From the NCBI GenBank assembly GCA_015489265.1, contig WFZY01000126.1, positions 1 to 7,334 on the forward strand: DNA of 7,334 nt, given 5' to 3'. The DNA is from Flavobacteriaceae bacterium. GTDB taxonomy: Bacteria > Bacteroidota > Bacteroidia > Flavobacteriales > Flavobacteriaceae. The first letter of the stretch is position 1; each line of letters begins with the position of its first letter. The notes below the pieces were generated by a model. That model saw only the letters and a program-made list of their open reading frames with translations. It did not search any database and was not told where the DNA came from. Below, in pieces: positions 5,161 to 7,334 of this stretch. Made by a program: the position numbers and the translations under genes.

Positions 5161-5221
5161 CTAGTGGAAAGTGCCAATTGCGTTGTAGATGTCGCACTTT
5201 CCACCAGGTACTTGGCACTTT
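5161..5221 (-). promoter_or_regulatory. Overlapping inverted repeats after ileS, two alternative hairpins
   Basis: CTAGTGGAAAGTGC (5161-5174) and GCACTTTCCACCAG (5194-5207) are inverted copies with one mismatch; the inner 11 positions are perfect. AAAGTGCCAA (5168-5177) and TTGGCACTTT (5212-5221) form a second perfect 10-nt inverted pair. The two pairs share 5168-5174, so in RNA only one hairpin can form at a time. In the minus-strand transcript this lies 7 nt after the ileS stop, with an AATTAAAAAATT stretch behind it rather than a T-run. It could be a terminator/attenuator, an RNA processing site, or a repeat element. Confidence 0.5.
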
Positions 5222-5228
5222 TGTCTGA

Positions 5229-7334
5229 TTAACTTTTAACCAACTTCATCTTACTTTGTAATCCGTCGATATCCAATACCACACCATCATTCAGCTGATC
5301 TGTCCAAATAATTTCGTCAGTCAGGGTTTCGCTTTTGATATAGTCTGCCATAGCATCAGCGGCTTTTTTCAAAATATCATTCTGCGCAATATATAATTTA
5401 ATCCGGTCGGTTACTTCCAAACCGCTGTCTTTTCGGTAATTTTGAATACGATTGACCAAATCACGGGCGATGCCTTCCTGACGTAAATCGTCGGTAATAT
5501 TGATGTCTAATGCTACCAAAACATCATCTTGTTGGGCAATAGTCCAACCTTTGATTTCCTTAGCGGTGATTTCCACTTCGTCTTTGGTTAGTGTTATGGT
5601 TTTATCGCCGAGATTCAGGTCTATTTGTCCTTCTTTTTCCAGTTTGGCAATATCTGCCGGTGTCAGTTGATTGACCTTTCCGGCTATTTTGCCCATTTCT
5701 TTACCATATTTGGGTCCCAAAACTTTAAAATTGGGTTTAGCAGATTTGACAATCACACCCGAAGCATCGTCAAGCAATTGCATGTCCTTGACATTGATTT
5801 CGGACAATACCAAATCTTTAATGGCTTGTAAATCGTCACGGTCTTGGTCTGACAAGACAGGAATCATAATTTTTTGCAAGGGCTGACGCACTTTAATTTT
5901 TTCTTTTTTACGCAAGGACAAGGCCAAGGACGAGATCAATTGGGCTTTTTGCATTTTGCGTTCCAAATCTTTATCGATTTCAGCCGGATTGGCTTTCGGA
6001 AATTCTGCCAAATGTACCGATTCAAAATTTTCTTTTCCGGTAACGGCAATTAAATCCAAATACAATTTATCGGCATAAAACGGCGCAATAGGCGCCATCA
6101 ATTTGGCAACAGTCAACAGGGCTTTGTAAAGTGTTTGATAAGCCGAAATTTTATCGGGTCCGTATTCGCCTTTCCAAAAACGCCGGCGACTCAAACGCAC
6201 ATACCAGTTGCTCAAATCGTCAATCACAAATTTTTGAATGGCGCGTGCCACTTTGGTCGGTTCGTAATCTTCGTAAAACTTGGTAACTTCACCGATTAAA
6301 GTATTGAGTTCGGATAAAATCCAGCGATCAATTTCCGGGCGGTCTTTGTAGGGCACATCCGCTTCTTGGTAAGTAAAGCCGTCCACATTGGCATATAAGC
6401 TAAAAAAGCCGTAAGTATTGTAGAGCGTGCCGAAAAATTTACGACGGACTTCTTCCAATACTTTGACATCGAATTTGAGATTGTCCCACGGATTGGCATT
6501 CCAAATCATATACCAACGGGTGGCATCGGGGCTGTATTTTTCGAGCGTGCTAAACGGGTCGATAGCGTTGCCCAGCCGTTTGCTCATTTTTTGTCCTTTG
6601 GCATCGAGCACCAAACCGTTGGACACGACATTTTTGTAAGCTACCGAATCGAAAACCATGGTGGCAATGGTGTGTAAAGTGTAAAACCAACCACGGGTTT
6701 GATCAACACCTTCGGCGATAAAATCTGCCGGAAAGAATTTCTTTTCGTCTATCAATTCTTTGTTTTCAAACGGATAGTGCCATTGGGCATACGGCATAGA
6801 ACCGCTGTCAAACCACACGTCAATCAAATCGGCTTCGCGATACATAGGTTTGCCACTTGGCGACACCAAAACAATTTGGTCTACAATATGTTTGTGTAAA
6901 TCAATTTTGTCATAATTGGCATCACTCATATCATTGACATCAAAATCTGCAAAGACATCTTTTTCCATCAATCCGGCAGCCACGGCTTTTTGCATTTCGG
7001 CTTTCAGTTCCGCCACAGAACCGATGATGATTTCTTCTTGTCCGTCTTCGGTGCGCCAAATAGGCAAGGGAATACCCCAATAACGTGAGCGGGACAAATT
7101 CCAATCGTTGGCGTTTGCCAGCCAGTTGCCAAAACGTCCTTCGCCGGTGGACTTGGGTTTCCAATTGATAGTTTTATTGAGTTCAATCAAGCGCTCACGC
7201 ACTTCGGGCACTTTGATAAACCAACTGTCCAGCGGATAATACAAGACCGGTTTGTCGGTTCGCCAACAGTGCGGATATGAGTGTTTATGTTTTTCGGCAT
7301 TAAAAGCCAAATTCTCTTCTTTGAGTTTGATAAT
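5229..7334 (-). CDS. ileS: Isoleucyl-tRNA synthetase, C-terminal 701 residues (5' end outside window)
   Basis: The minus-strand frame runs from the right window edge to TAA at 5231-5229. The enzyme charges tRNA-Ile with isoleucine in the cytosol. Visible parts, numbered in the fragment: end of the editing insertion (HSYPHCWRTDKP, about 17-28), the region SRSRYWGIPLPIW (about 81-93) typical of class I Ile/Val/Leu synthetases, DVWFDSGSMPYAQ (about 172-184), GVDQTRGWFYTLH (about 209-221), and the ATP-site signature KMSKRLGN at 249-256 (bases 6590 downwards). The anticodon-binding helical domain follows, from about 335 on (DRWILSELNTLI). The HIGH motif and most of the editing domain lie outside the window. 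Bacteroidota IleRS is near 1,130 residues by family knowledge, so about 60% is present. The TTG at 7308-7310 is an internal Leu codon, not a start. No frame break is seen. Confidence 0.96.
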   Translation of the reverse strand: MIKLKEENLAFNAEKHKHSYPHCWRTDKPVLYYPLDSWFIKVPEVRERLIELNKTINWKPKSTGEGRFGNWLANANDWNLSRSRYWGIPLPIWRTEDGQEEIIIGSVAELKAEMQKAVAAGLMEKDVFADFDVNDMSDANYDKIDLHKHIVDQIVLVSPSGKPMYREADLIDVWFDSGSMPYAQWHYPFENKELIDEKKFFPADFIAEGVDQTRGWFYTLHTIATMVFDSVAYKNVVSNGLVLDAKGQKMSKRLGNAIDPFSTLEKYSPDATRWYMIWNANPWDNLKFDVKVLEEVRRKFFGTLYNTYGFFSLYANVDGFTYQEADVPYKDRPEIDRWILSELNTLIGEVTKFYEDYEPTKVARAIQKFVIDDLSNWYVRLSRRRFWKGEYGPDKISAYQTLYKALLTVAKLMAPIAPFYADKLYLDLIAVTGKENFESVHLAEFPKANPAEIDKDLERKMQKAQLISSLALSLRKKEKIKVRQPLQKIMIPVLSDQDRDDLQAIKDLVLSEINVKDMQLLDDASGVIVKSAKPNFKVLGPKYGKEMGKIAGKVNQLTPADIAKLEKEGQIDLNLGDKTITLTKDEVEITAKEIKGWTIAQQDDVLVALDINITDDLRQEGIARDLVNRIQNYRKDSGLEVTDRIKLYIAQNDILKKAADAMADYIKSETLTDEIIWTDQLNDGVVLDIDGLQSKMKLVKS

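Noticed and set aside
7308..7310. TTG as an ileS start codon
   Set aside because: The frame continues to the window edge and the sequence here is internal to the editing domain region.
1..7334. CRISPR array, tRNA, rRNA or intact insertion sequence
   Set aside because: No regularly spaced long direct repeats, no tRNA- or rRNA-like sequence and no transposase motif were seen on either strand.

Overview
The window looks like chromosome from a member of the Bacteroidota, probably the Flavobacteriia. The reasons are the AT-rich spacers, A-rich leaders without clear Shine-Dalgarno sequences, the IleRS sequence style, a feoA-feoB arrangement of the type common there, and several intergenic hairpin repeats of kinds I remember from Bacteroidota genomes. 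The taxon is an inference from sequence style, not from a marker search. No rRNA, tRNA, CRISPR array or intact insertion sequence is visible.

Layout. (1) Positions 1-356 (+) hold the C-terminal end of a LytTR-type DNA-binding protein cut by the window edge. (2) Positions 357-2877 are an accessory stretch with a metal and redox flavour and clear decay. It contains a 5'-truncated copper-chaperone-like protein (end of an HMA domain, then a CopZ-type zinc/[2Fe-2S] module, + strand), an intact mono-haem cytochrome c lipoprotein (- strand), and, divergent from it, a dead ferrous-iron uptake locus: feoA with an in-frame stop, followed by a feoB stump with a frameshift, a damaged P-loop and almost the whole gene missing. 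Two related palindromes lie in the spacer between the cytochrome and feoA and are candidate operators. (3) Positions 2878-7334 carry a minus-strand series: ileS (isoleucyl-tRNA synthetase, C-terminal 701 residues), a 55-residue two-helix membrane protein, a fructosamine-kinase-family protein, an arginine deiminase/amidinotransferase-family enzyme, then a strong hairpin terminator.

How the genes work together. The minus-strand genes could be one transcription unit, but 87-nt and 188-nt spacers carrying hairpins separate the first three genes, so internal ends or processing are plausible. Only the kinase-amidinotransferase pair (55 nt apart, same strand, shared terminator) is a convincing two-gene unit. 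The left part looks like a former metal-handling neighbourhood in which the cytochrome gene is the only intact full-length gene.

Novelty. I see no clear undescribed multi-gene system. The observations most worth a second look are the multiply broken feoAB remnant, the reversed-order HMA/CopZ-type protein, the pair of matching palindromes, the overlapping mutually exclusive hairpins after ileS, and the small membrane protein gene.
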